Counted from the first letter of the stretch, positions 19,591-29,086 are shown. The stretch: 49,077 nt of DNA from Burkholderiaceae bacterium (GCA_028685665.1 JAQUDN010000004.1:1-49077), one strand, 5' to 3'. Notes: generated from the letters alone by a model not told the origin. Numbers and translations are program-made.

Positions 19591-21855
19591 ATGTCCCTGA
19601 ACCTGCTCCGCCACCTGGCCATTGCTATTTTTTTAATAGCTAGCACCGCCCTCTCCACGGGCGCCCAAGCCCAAATAGCCTTCAAACCCAGCGGGGGCCG
19701 TGCCGACACGGCTGGCGGGGCGGTCGTCACCACCCCGCATGTGCGGGCCGAGCTGCTGGCCCACGCGCCCGAAGGCGTGGGCCCGGGCAAGCTGCTGTGG
19801 CTGGGCCTGCACCTCGTCCACCAGCCCGGGTGGCACACCTATTGGAAGAACCCCGGCGACTCGGGCCTGGCCACCGAACTGCAGTGGCAACTGCCCCCCG
19901 GCCTGGGGGCCGGCGACATCGCCTGGCCGGTGCCCCAGCGGCTGCCCATTGGCAACCTGGCGAACTACGGCTACGAGGGCGAACTGCTGCTGCCCGTGGC
20001 GATGCAGGTGGCGCCCGGCTTCGCGCCCGCCGCCGACGGCACGCTGACCCTGCGCCTGCAGGCCACCTGGCTGGTCTGCCGCGTGGAATGCATTCCCGAA
20101 AACGGGGCCTTCACGCTGACCTTGCCCGTCGAAAGCGCCACCGCCCTGCATGCCAGCACCTTTGCCCAGGCCCAGGCACGGCAGGCCCAGCCGCTGAACG
20201 GGGCCTCCCGGGCCACCGTGCAGGGCGAGCGCCTGCAGCTGCGCGTGGCCGGCCTGCCCGCCCACCTGCGGGGCCGGACGCTGGCGGTCTTCCCCGAAAC
20301 GCCCGAGGTGCTGGTGCCCGCCGCCCGCCTGGGACGCGACTGGACCCAGGCCTGGGACGGCGCGGTCTGGACGGCCGACCTGCCCCTGTCGCCCCAGCGC
20401 GGCGACACGCCGGATCGCCTGCCGCTGGTGCTGGCCGTCGAGGGAGACAGCGAGACCGGCTGGCGCACCAGCGCCACGGTCGAAGGCCGCTGGGCCGCAG
20501 CGGCCAAGGCCCAGGTCTCGCCCGCGCTGGCGGCGGCGCTGGCAGCCAATGCCGCGCCCCCCGTGCCGGCCGCTCCCGACAGCGCCCCCGCGCCGCTCAA
20601 GCCCTACCTGGGCGCGCTGCTGGCCAGCCTGCTGGGCGGCCTGCTGCTGAACCTGATGCCCTGCGTGTTCCCGGTGCTGGCGATCAAGGTCATGGGCTTT
20701 GCCCAGCACGGCACGGACCGCCGCGCGCAGCGCCTGTCCGGCGCGGCCTACACCGTGGGCGTGGTGCTGTCGTTCATGGCCCTGGGCGGCTTGCTGCTGG
20801 CGCTGCGCGCAGCGGGCGAGCAGCTGGGTTGGGGCTTCCAGCTGCAGTCGCCGGCCGTGGTGGCCGCGCTGGCCGCGCTGTTCACGCTGATCGGGCTGAA
20901 CCTGGCGGGCGTGTTTGAGTTCGGCATGTTCGTGCCCGGGCGCCTGGCCGCCCTGCAGGCCCGGCACCCGGTGGGCGATGCGTTTTTGTCCGGCGTGCTG
21001 GCGGTGGCCGTGGCCTCGCCCTGCACCGCGCCGTTCATGGGGGCCTCGCTGGGCGTGGCCGTGACCCTGCCGGCCAGCCAGGCCCTGGGCGTGTTTGCGG
21101 CGCTGGGCCTGGGCATGGCCCTGCCTTACCTGGCCGCCAGCCTGGCCCCCGCCGTGGTGCGCTGGCTGCCCCGGCCCGGTGCGTGGATGGAGACCTTCCG
21201 CCGCGCCATGGCTTTTCCGATGTTTGCCACCGTGGTCTGGCTGGTCTGGGTGCTGGGCCAGCAAAGCGGCATCGACGGCGCGGCCACGCTGCTGATGTTG
21301 CTGGTGGCCGGCAGCAGCGTGGTCTGGTCGCTGACGCTGGCGGGCCGCACGCGGGTGGTTTTCGCTTCTGTTTTGATAGCTGCAACCGCTTTATTCATGG
21401 GCGCTTGGGGCCCCAACATCACCGAAACCCCGGCGCAGGCCCTGCCCGCGTCGGCCCAGGGGGCGGGCCCGTCCACCCTGGGCGCTTCTGGCGCTTCAGG
21501 CGCCACGGGCTCCCTGGCCCTCTGGCAGCCCTGGTCCGCCGAAGAGGTGGGCCGCCTGACGGCGGCGGGCCAGCCGGTGTTTGTGGATTTCACGGCCGCC
21601 TGGTGCATCACCTGCCAGTACAACAAGCGCAACGCGCTGGCCGATCCGGCCCTGCTGGCGGACTTGGCCGCCAAGAAGGTGCAGCTGCTGCGCGCCGACT
21701 GGACCCGGCGCGACCCGGCCATCACCGCCGCGCTCACCCAACTGGGCCGCAGCGGCGTGCCGGTGTACGTGCTGCATGCCCCGGGCAAGGCCCCCGTGGT
21801 GTTCACCGAAATCCTGAGCGGGGACGCAGTCCGGCAGGCCATCGCCCGCCTGTAA
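19591..21855 (+). CDS. Protein-disulfide reductase, DsbD/ScsB family
   Basis: 754 aa; signal peptide; NLMPCVFPVLAIKVMGF; VAVASPCTAPFMGASLG; thioredoxin-like FVDFTAAWCITCQYNKR. Confidence 0.93.
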   Translation: MSLNLLRHLAIAIFLIASTALSTGAQAQIAFKPSGGRADTAGGAVVTTPHVRAELLAHAPEGVGPGKLLWLGLHLVHQPGWHTYWKNPGDSGLATELQWQLPPGLGAGDIAWPVPQRLPIGNLANYGYEGELLLPVAMQVAPGFAPAADGTLTLRLQATWLVCRVECIPENGAFTLTLPVESATALHASTFAQAQARQAQPLNGASRATVQGERLQLRVAGLPAHLRGRTLAVFPETPEVLVPAARLGRDWTQAWDGAVWTADLPLSPQRGDTPDRLPLVLAVEGDSETGWRTSATVEGRWAAAAKAQVSPALAAALAANAAPPVPAAPDSAPAPLKPYLGALLASLLGGLLLNLMPCVFPVLAIKVMGFAQHGTDRRAQRLSGAAYTVGVVLSFMALGGLLLALRAAGEQLGWGFQLQSPAVVAALAALFTLIGLNLAGVFEFGMFVPGRLAALQARHPVGDAFLSGVLAVAVASPCTAPFMGASLGVAVTLPASQALGVFAALGLGMALPYLAASLAPAVVRWLPRPGAWMETFRRAMAFPMFATVVWLVWVLGQQSGIDGAATLLMLLVAGSSVVWSLTLAGRTRVVFASVLIAATALFMGAWGPNITETPAQALPASAQGAGPSTLGASGASGATGSLALWQPWSAEEVGRLTAAGQPVFVDFTAAWCITCQYNKRNALADPALLADLAAKKVQLLRADWTRRDPAITAALTQLGRSGVPVYVLHAPGKAPVVFTEILSGDAVRQAIARL

Positions 21856-21886
21856 GGCCGGGCCCCAGGCCCCAAGCCCAGGCACC

Positions 21887-22990
21887 TCAGCGCGGCGTGC
21901 GCTGGCGCGCCCTGGGGGCCGGCGGCACATCCACCTCGCGCACCAGGCGCAGGCCCACCAGGGTGTAGCGCGTCTGGGGCGTGTTCCAGTTGCGAAAGGC
22001 ACAGCGCGCATAGAAGGGCCAGGTGTGCCACGAGCCGCCCCGGCGCACCCGCACCTGCCCGGTCGCGGGCCCTTGCGGATCGTCGCGCGGGGCGTGGGCA
22101 TAGCTGTCTTCGCCATACCAGTCGGACACCCATTCCCAGGCATTGCCGACCATGTCGTGCAGGCCCCAGGCGTTGGCGGCGTGGCTGCCCACCGGCGCGG
22201 TAAAGGCATGGCCGTCGTGCCCCGGGGCGGCCTGCGCCTGCCAGCGCGGCCAGTAGGGGGCGGCGTCCTGGTCGAACACATTGGCGTGCTGCGCGAGCGG
22301 GGCCGGGTCGTCGCCATGCGGGTAGCGGGTGGAAGTGCCCGCGCGGCAGGCGTATTCCCATTCGGCCTCGGTGGGCAGGCGGTAGCGCTGGCCTTCGGTG
22401 GCGCTCAGCCAGGCGGCCAGGGCTTGGGCGTCGTGCCAGGTGAGGTTGAGCACGGGGTGGTCCTCGCCCTGGGCAAAGCCGGGGTTGCGCCAGGAATAGC
22501 GCGCATCGCGCCCCTCGAAGGCATCGCCCCGCGCGCTCTGGGCCGGGTCGTAGGCGGGGTTGTAGCCATAGCCCCCGGTGCCATCGGCCTCGGACTCGGC
22601 GCGGTAGCCCGAGGCCTGCACGAAGCGGCGGAACTGCCCCACCGTCACCTCCGTCTGGCCCAGGTAGAAGGGCCGGGTGATGCGCACGGTGCGCACCGGC
22701 GCTTCATCGGCCAGGTCGTCCAGGCGCCCGCGCTCCAGCTGCGGATAGGCCTGGGCCAGGCGCTCGGCGGGTTCGCTGCTGCCCCGCAGAAACCGGCCCG
22801 CCGGAACGCGCACAAACGGCATGCCCAGGGAATTGACCCAGACCGCCGCTGCGGCCCGTGGGGCCGCCTGGGTGGGGTGGGGGCGTGGGGCCGCCGTCTG
22901 CGCCGGCGCGGGCAGGGCCGCCCAGGCCAGCGCGAGGCCCCAGGCCCGTGGGCTGCCGAGCAGGCGCTGAATACAGGAAACAGGGGCCAT
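21887..22990 (-). CDS. Formylglycine-generating-enzyme-like (SUMF1/FGE-sulfatase domain) exported protein
   Basis: VNSLGMPFVRVPAGRFLRGSS, YRLPTEAEWEYACRAGTSTRYPHGD, GNAWEWVSDWYGEDSY, RRGGSWHTWPFYARCAFRN; signal-peptide-like N-terminus. Confidence 0.88.
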   Translation of the reverse strand: MAPVSCIQRLLGSPRAWGLALAWAALPAPAQTAAPRPHPTQAAPRAAAAVWVNSLGMPFVRVPAGRFLRGSSEPAERLAQAYPQLERGRLDDLADEAPVRTVRITRPFYLGQTEVTVGQFRRFVQASGYRAESEADGTGGYGYNPAYDPAQSARGDAFEGRDARYSWRNPGFAQGEDHPVLNLTWHDAQALAAWLSATEGQRYRLPTEAEWEYACRAGTSTRYPHGDDPAPLAQHANVFDQDAAPYWPRWQAQAAPGHDGHAFTAPVGSHAANAWGLHDMVGNAWEWVSDWYGEDSYAHAPRDDPQGPATGQVRVRRGGSWHTWPFYARCAFRNWNTPQTRYTLVGLRLVREVDVPPAPRARQRTPR

Positions 22991-23081
22991 GCAAACACTC
23001 CTGAAAGGCGCGCAGAAAAACAGGGCAAACCAGTATAGGGGGCGACGGGCGCCAGGCCCTGGCCTGCGTACACTGTCCGCC

Positions 23082-23597
23082 ATGCTCCGCACGCCCGACA
23101 CCATCAGCACCCTGCGCGACATCCTGGCCCACTGCCGCACCATTGCGGTCGTGGGCCTGTCGCCGCAATGGCACCGCCCCAGTTACTTCGCCGCCAAGTA
23201 CTTGCAGGCCCACGGCTATCGCATCGTGCCGATCAACCCGCTGGTGGCGCGCGACGGCGGGCAGATCCTGGGTGAGACCTGCTACGCCAGCGTGACCGAG
23301 GCGGCGCAGGCCATCGCCGCCCAGGGCGGGCACATCGACCTGGTGGACTGCTTTCGCAAGAGCGAAGACATCCCGCCCCTGGCCGAAGAAGCCATTGCCA
23401 TCGGCGCGCGCTGCCTGTGGCTGCAACTGGGCGTGTTCCACGAGACGGCGGGCCAGCGCGCCGAAGACGCCGGGCTGCAGGTCATCCAGAACCGCTGCAT
23501 GAAGATCGAGCACGCCCGGCTGTTCGGCGGCCTGGGCTGGGCGGGCGTCAACACCCGCGTGATCTCGGCCAAGCGCCCCCACCAACTGCCTTATTGA
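23082..23597 (+). CDS. CoA-binding protein (YccU-like)
   Basis: IAVVGLSPQWHRPSYFAAKYLQAHGYRIVPINPLV...LWLQLGVFHETAGQRAEDAGLQVIQNRCMKIEHARL. Confidence 0.93.
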   Translation: MLRTPDTISTLRDILAHCRTIAVVGLSPQWHRPSYFAAKYLQAHGYRIVPINPLVARDGGQILGETCYASVTEAAQAIAAQGGHIDLVDCFRKSEDIPPLAEEAIAIGARCLWLQLGVFHETAGQRAEDAGLQVIQNRCMKIEHARLFGGLGWAGVNTRVISAKRPHQLPY

Positions 23598-23631
23598 GTG
23601 CGGCCCCCGCACCGCCAACCCCGAGCCCCCC

Positions 23632-24956
23632 ATGAGCGCTTTTTCTGACCCGCCCCCTGGCGACCGTGCCTACGGCTTTGGCACCCGCAGCATCCATGCC
23701 GGCGCCATCCCCGACCCCGTGACCGGCGCCCGCGCGGTGCCCATCTACCAGACCTCCAGCTTCGTCTTCGACGACGCCGAGCACGCCAGCAGCCTGTTCA
23801 ACCTGCAGACCTTCGGCAACGTCTACAGCCGCATCAGCAACCCCACGGTGGCGGTGCTCGAGGAGCGCGTGGCCAGCCTGGAGAACGCCCGCGCCGCCCT
23901 GGCCTGCGCCAGCGGCATGGCCGCGCAGATGGCCGCGCTGCTCGCCATTTTGAAAACCGGCGACCACATCGTCGCGGCCAGTACGCTGTACGGCGGCACC
24001 GTGGGCCAGCTGGGCGTGGGCTTTGCGCGGCTGGGCATCGAGACCACCTTCGTCGACCCCGCCGACCCCGAGAACTTTGCCCGCGCCATGCGCCCGAACA
24101 CCCGCGCCGTCTATGGCGAGACCCTCGGCAACCCGCTGGTCAATGTGCTAGACATCGCCGCCGTGGCCGAGGTGGCGCACGCGCACGGCGTGCCGCTGGT
24201 GATCGACAACACCGTGGCCAGCCCCTACCTGTGCAACCCCTGCGACCTGGGCGCCGACATCGTGGTGCACAGCGCCACCAAGTACCTGGGCGGCCATGGC
24301 ACCACGCTGGGCGGGCTGGTGGTGGAGGGCGGCAAATTCCCCTGGGACAACGGCAAGTTCCCCGAGATGGCCGAACCCAGCCGCGCCTACCACGGCGTGA
24401 AGTTCTACGAGACCTTTGGCGACTTCGGCTTCACCATGAAGGCGCGCATGGAGGTCAACCGCACCTTTGGCGGCGTGCTGGCCCCCATGAGCGCCTGGCT
24501 GCTGCTGCAGGGCACCGAGACCCTGCACCTGCGCATGCGCGAGCACTGCCGCAATGCACTGAAAGTGGCGCGCTTCCTGCAAAGCCATCCCCAGGTGAGC
24601 TGGGTCAACTACCCTGGCCTGCCCGAATCGCCCTACTACGCGCTGGCACAAAAGCAGTTCCGCACGGTGGATGGGCAGCCCGGGGCCTCGGGCATCCTCA
24701 CTTTTGGCGTGAAAGGCGGCGCGGCGGCGGGCGAGAAGTTCATCGACGCCTGCGAGTTCCTCAGCCACCTGGCCAACATCGGCGACGCCAAGACCCTGGT
24801 GATCCACCCCGCCTCCACCACCACCGCCAGCTGAACGACGAAGAGCTGGCCCGGGCCGGCGTCAGCGCCGACATGGTGCGCCTCTCCGTGGGCATCGAAG
24901 ACATCGACGACATCCTCTGGGACATCGACCAGGCGCTGGACCGGGCCACGCGGTAA
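23632..24956 (+). pseudogene. metY: O-acetylhomoserine sulfhydrylase/aminocarboxypropyltransferase with apparent 1-nt frameshift near the C-terminus
   Basis: [33 protein letters not shown]...[21 protein letters not shown]...; the frame ends [11 protein letters not shown] at 24834, but [42 protein letters not shown] continues in the next frame to 24956. Confidence 0.9.
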
Positions 24957-25058
24957 GGGCCACCAGCCCATCGCTGCAAGAAAATGCACAAAAATGGCTA
25001 TAAGGCCATGCACAGCAAGCGCCTCTAGCTATCAAAATCATTGCACCCTAGGACCTCC

Positions 25059-26642
25059 ATGGCCGCCTCCACCTCCCTCTGGAGCCCCTTGCGCCAACCC
25101 GCTTTCCGGGGCTGGTGGCTGTGCGGCGCCGTGTTCTTCATCGGCAACGGCATGCAGGGCATGGCCGCCGCCTGGCGCATGGTGGAACTGACGGGTTCGT
25201 CCTTTTTGGCCGCGCTGGTGCAGACCGCCGTCTTCCTGCCCATGTTCATCCTGGCCCTGCCCTCGGGCGTGCTGGCCGACACCACCGACCGGCGGCGCCT
25301 GATCTCCGCTGCCCTGCTGGTACAGGCCCTGGCCTGCGCGCTGCTGGCCGTGCTGACCCTGGCCGGGGTGAACAGCCCCCTGGGCATGCTGCTGCTGGTG
25401 TTTGCCTGCGGCTGCTGCATCGCGGTGCTGACGCCCGCCTGGAACTCCGCCGTGGTCGATCCCGTGCCGCGCGAGGAACTCCCCCAGGCCATCACCGCCA
25501 TCAGCATTGCCTACAACGCCGCACGGGCCGTGGGCCCCACCCTGGCCGGCCTGATCTTTGCGCGCTGGGGCCCGGGCTGGGTGTTTGCCATCACCGTGCT
25601 GAGCACGCTGGTGATGTGGTACTCGGTCCAGCGCTGGCCGCCGCGCCCGCCCCTGCCCTCGCGCCTGCCGGCCGAGCGCCTGTGGGGTGGCACCCTCAGC
25701 GGCCTGCGCTTTGCTTGGCATTCGCGCCTGGTGCTGGCGCAACTGGTGCGGGTCACTGTGTTTGGCGGTGCCGGCTCGGCCCTGTGGGCGCTGCTGCCCG
25801 TGATCGCCCAGCGCCAGCTGGGCACCGGGGCCGAAGGCTTTGGCCTGCTGATGGGCTGCATGGGCACCGGCGCCATCGCCGTGGGCTTTGTGCTGGGCCC
25901 GCTGCGCGCACGCGTCGGGCTGGAGGCCCTCGTCAACGCGGGCAGCCTGGTCTTTGCCGCGGCCATGCTGGTGGCCGCGCTGAGCCAGACACACGCGCTG
26001 GTCTATGGCGCCATGGTGCTGGGCGGTGCGGCCTGGATGGCGTCCATGTCCACCTTCAACACCGCCACCCAGGCCAGCGCCCCGCCCTGGGTGCGCTCCC
26101 GGGCGGTGGCCATGCACATGGTGGCCGCGCTGGGGGCCTTCGCCCTGGGCTCGGCGCTGTGGGGCGCCGTGTCCGACCTGGTGGGCCTGAGCCCCACGCT
26201 GATCGCGGCCGCAGTCACCTTGGTGGCCAGCCTGGCCCTGGCCCGGCCCCTGCCGCTGCGCATCGGCGGCGTGCACGAAGTCACCCAGGCCACCACCCCC
26301 TGGCACGAGCTGTTCATCGAATCCGAACCCGGCCCCGAAGACGGCCCCATTGCCGTCGAAATCCGCTACCAGATCCGCCCCGGCACGGACGCCGCGTTCC
26401 TGGACCAGATCGCCCACCTCAAGGCCCCCCGCCGCCGCGACGGCGCCACCTTCTGGCGCGTCTACAAAGACCTGGGCGCCAGCTCCCGCTACGTGGAGCG
26501 CTTCATCGTCGAATCCTGGGCCGGCTACCTGCACCAGCGCGCCCGCGCCACCGTGGCCGACCAGACCCTGGAAGCCACCGTGCGCGCCTTCCTCGCGCCG
26601 GGGGAGACGGCGGAGATGTCGCACTTTATTGCGGAGCGGTGA
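25059..26642 (+). CDS. MFS transporter of the MFS_3 (PF05977-like) type with C-terminal soluble domain
   Basis: WSPLRQPAFRGWWLCGAVFFIGNGMQGMAAAWRMVELTGSSFLAALVQTA; C-terminal PIAVEIRYQIRPGTDAAFLDQIAHLKAPRRRDGATFWRVYKDLGASSRYVERFIVESWAGYLHQ. Confidence 0.9.
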   Translation: MAASTSLWSPLRQPAFRGWWLCGAVFFIGNGMQGMAAAWRMVELTGSSFLAALVQTAVFLPMFILALPSGVLADTTDRRRLISAALLVQALACALLAVLTLAGVNSPLGMLLLVFACGCCIAVLTPAWNSAVVDPVPREELPQAITAISIAYNAARAVGPTLAGLIFARWGPGWVFAITVLSTLVMWYSVQRWPPRPPLPSRLPAERLWGGTLSGLRFAWHSRLVLAQLVRVTVFGGAGSALWALLPVIAQRQLGTGAEGFGLLMGCMGTGAIAVGFVLGPLRARVGLEALVNAGSLVFAAAMLVAALSQTHALVYGAMVLGGAAWMASMSTFNTATQASAPPWVRSRAVAMHMVAALGAFALGSALWGAVSDLVGLSPTLIAAAVTLVASLALARPLPLRIGGVHEVTQATTPWHELFIESEPGPEDGPIAVEIRYQIRPGTDAAFLDQIAHLKAPRRRDGATFWRVYKDLGASSRYVERFIVESWAGYLHQRARATVADQTLEATVRAFLAPGETAEMSHFIAER

Positions 26643-26763
26643 GGGGGTGGTGAGGGGGATTAGATGGAACGATTACAGGGTTCTACCGCCTGATGTGAGT
26701 GGTCGGGCGATCTGCTTGCTCTGCCTTCAATCCGAAGAAGTCATGCCAATCGGACAACAACTT

Positions 26764-27651
26764 TTATTGTTGGATTGCTGCTACCAGAGCAGCTCCAATT
26801 CTTTCGATCGCTGCATTGCTATCGGTCATTGGTACCAGCGTCTGCGTAATGTAGATTCCCACCACGACAGGGGCTCGATGCGGAGGCCATATGACGGCCA
26901 CAATGGACCTGGAACCGTAGCCTCCCGCTCCCGATTTGTCGGCGATTTTCCAACCGACAGGCAATGCAGCTCGGAGTAATGCATCCGCCACCTTGTCATT
27001 GATCATCCAGTCCTCAAGCAATGCACGCGATTTCGGGGTGAGCACTTCACCCAGCAAGAGCTTTTTCAAATCATCAACAATGGCATTTGGCGTTGTCGTA
27101 TCACGCTCGTCATTTGGGACTGCGCTGTTGAGCTCTGGCTCCAAACGGTCCAGTCGAGTGCTTGAGTCACCCAGCCCGCGAAGGAAGGTCGTCAAGGCAG
27201 ACGGCCCACCGTTGACACTGGTAACAAGGTTCGCTGCGGTGTTGTCACTGAAGCTGACTGCCGCCTCGCACAAGGCTTGTAACGTCATGGATTCGGTAGG
27301 CAAGTGCTTTTCCGTCACGGGCGAATAACCCACCCGCTGTGACGGACGAATTACCACAACCTGCGACAGCGACAGGACACCTTTATCCACTTGATGAAGC
27401 AGAGCCGCACACGTGAAGGTTTTGTGGGTGCTGTTGAGCGGAAAACGCTCATCTCCACGGAGGTTCCAGCGCCGACCATCCAGCGTATCGATGACGGCCA
27501 TCCCCACACGAGCGTTTAGCAATTGCGCTTCCCTCTGGACTGCATTGGCCAGGATTTCAGTGTCCAGTGCATAGGCGCACGGAGAGGCCAATACACCGCC
27601 CAAACAAAGCATAGCCAGCATGGCGCGGCAACCAGAGATGTCATTTTTCAT
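26764..27651 (-). CDS. Class A beta-lactamase
   Basis: Signal peptide; S70xxK motif STHK (FPLNSTHKTFTCAALLHQ), SDN (SFSDNTAANL), ExELN (LDRLEPELNSAVPNDERDTTTP), KSG (IADKSGAGGYGSRS). Confidence 0.95.
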   Translation of the reverse strand: MKNDISGCRAMLAMLCLGGVLASPCAYALDTEILANAVQREAQLLNARVGMAVIDTLDGRRWNLRGDERFPLNSTHKTFTCAALLHQVDKGVLSLSQVVVIRPSQRVGYSPVTEKHLPTESMTLQALCEAAVSFSDNTAANLVTSVNGGPSALTTFLRGLGDSSTRLDRLEPELNSAVPNDERDTTTPNAIVDDLKKLLLGEVLTPKSRALLEDWMINDKVADALLRAALPVGWKIADKSGAGGYGSRSIVAVIWPPHRAPVVVGIYITQTLVPMTDSNAAIERIGAALVAAIQQ

Positions 27652-27731
27652 ATGCGGTGGAGGAGGATGGTGGATTGTCAGATGCGCGGATTTTCCTGAA
27701 AAACGGCCTGTAAGGCCCCCCCAGAACAACC

Positions 27732-28121
27732 ATGCTGTATCCCGTCTATGTGCAGGTGGGCAACGCACACAAGGCCCACGGTGGGATCTTTCCGGACTTT
27801 CCCGGCTGTTTTTCGGCGGCGGACGAGTGGACCGATTTGCCTGCGGCCATCCAGGAGGCCGTGCAAGCGCATTTCCACGGAGCGCCCGAGACCGTGCCAC
27901 CGCCCACGCCCCTGGAACAACTGGCCAGCCACCCCGACTACCAAGGCGACGTCTGGATGCTGGTGGACATTGACCTGACCCGGATCGCCGCCAAGCCAGT
28001 GCGGCTCAACATCAGCTTGCCGGCCCATCGGGTGCAACAGATCGACGCCTACGCCAGAGCCCACCATCTGACGCGCTCGGGCTTTCTGGCCAAGGCGGCG
28101 CAGCAGGCCATGCACGGGTGA
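27732..28121 (+). CDS. HicB-family antitoxin-like protein (no adjacent HicA seen)
   Basis: MLYPVYVQVGNAHKAHGGIFPDFPGCFSAADEWTDLPAAIQEAVQAHF...; C-terminal RHH-like VRLNISLPAHRVQQIDAYARAHHLTRSGFLAKAA. Confidence 0.85.
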   Translation: MLYPVYVQVGNAHKAHGGIFPDFPGCFSAADEWTDLPAAIQEAVQAHFHGAPETVPPPTPLEQLASHPDYQGDVWMLVDIDLTRIAAKPVRLNISLPAHRVQQIDAYARAHHLTRSGFLAKAAQQAMHG

Positions 28122-28280
28122 AGTGCGAAGCTACAGAGGGGAAAAACACTCTCTTTTTAGGAGCAATTACCGCTGGTATCCATTGGCTTCAAGCCACGTT
28201 TGACCATCAATCTCCCAGCCAGCGTGGCGGAACCCAGCACGGCGTATGTACGCCTTTTGTACTAACATCACACCCCGTCC

Positions 28281-28592
28281 ATGCCCCAAGGTGCCGCCAT
28301 GCCCGCCACTGCCTCGTCTTCCCGCTCCCGGTCGGCCCGTCTGGGGCTGCGGGCCACGCCCGCGCAAGAGGCCGTGCTGCGCCGCGCGGCCGAGGTGTCG
28401 CGCAAATCGTTGACCGAGTTCATTTTGGACAGCGCCTGCACGGCCGCCGAGCAGACCTTGCTGGACCAGCGGCTGTTCATGGTGAGCGGAGACCAGTTCC
28501 AGGCCCTGATGGATCTGCTGGACCAGCCCGAGCAGCCCAACGAGGGGCTGCGCGACCTGTTCTCGCGCAAGGCGCCCTGGGACGCGGCATGA
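28281..28592 (+). CDS. DUF1778-family antitoxin of a GNAT toxin-antitoxin system
   Basis: RSARLGLRATPAQEAVLRRAAEVSRKSLTEFILDSACTAAEQTLLDQRLF; overlaps the next gene (ATGA). Confidence 0.9.
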   Translation: MPQGAAMPATASSSRSRSARLGLRATPAQEAVLRRAAEVSRKSLTEFILDSACTAAEQTLLDQRLFMVSGDQFQALMDLLDQPEQPNEGLRDLFSRKAPWDAA

Positions 28593-29086
28593 GCCTGCGC
28601 GGGCCCGAAGCGCTGGCCCCGCAGCACCGGCTGGAAGGTTTTGACTGCGGCAAGCCCGCGCTGAACGACTGGCTGCTGCGCCATGCCCGGCAAGCGCAGG
28701 GCAGCGGCTCCGCCAAGACCTTCGTGGTGAGCGAGGACGACCGGGTCGCCGCTTATTTCAGCCTGACCGTGGGGCAGATCGACGCCCTGGAGGCGCCGGA
28801 ACGGATTCGCAAAGGGATGGGGCTGTACCCGGTTCCCGTGGTGATCCTGGCGCGACTGGCCGTGTCCCAGCAAGACCAGGGGCGCGGCATTGGCTTTGGT
28901 TTGCTGCAAGACGCCATCCGCCGCACGATGCTCATGGCCGAGCAAGCGGGCATCCGGGCGCTGCTGACCCACCCCATCGACGCAGAGGCTGCGGCTTTCT
29001 ACACCCGCTTCGGCTTCATCGCCTCGCCGCTGCGCGAACAGCAGTTGCTGCTGCTCCTGAAGTACGCCCGGCGCTGGGTGCGGTGA
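28589..29086 (+). CDS. GNAT-family acetyltransferase toxin (TacT/AtaT-like)
   Basis: LEGFDCGKPALNDWLLRHARQAQGSGSAKTFVV...VVILARLAVSQQDQGRGIGFGLLQDAIRRT...AAAFYTRFGFIASP. Confidence 0.9.
   Translation: MSLRGPEALAPQHRLEGFDCGKPALNDWLLRHARQAQGSGSAKTFVVSEDDRVAAYFSLTVGQIDALEAPERIRKGMGLYPVPVVILARLAVSQQDQGRGIGFGLLQDAIRRTMLMAEQAGIRALLTHPIDAEAAAFYTRFGFIASPLREQQLLLLLKYARRWVR

Noticed and set aside
19633-21264. 543-aa minus-strand ORF opposite the DsbD-type gene
   Set aside because: Antisense shadow ORF with composition-driven sequence.
25038-26624. 528-aa minus-strand ORF opposite the MFS_3 gene (and 25115..26653 +)
   Set aside because: Composition artefacts; the MFS reading frame is clearly coding.
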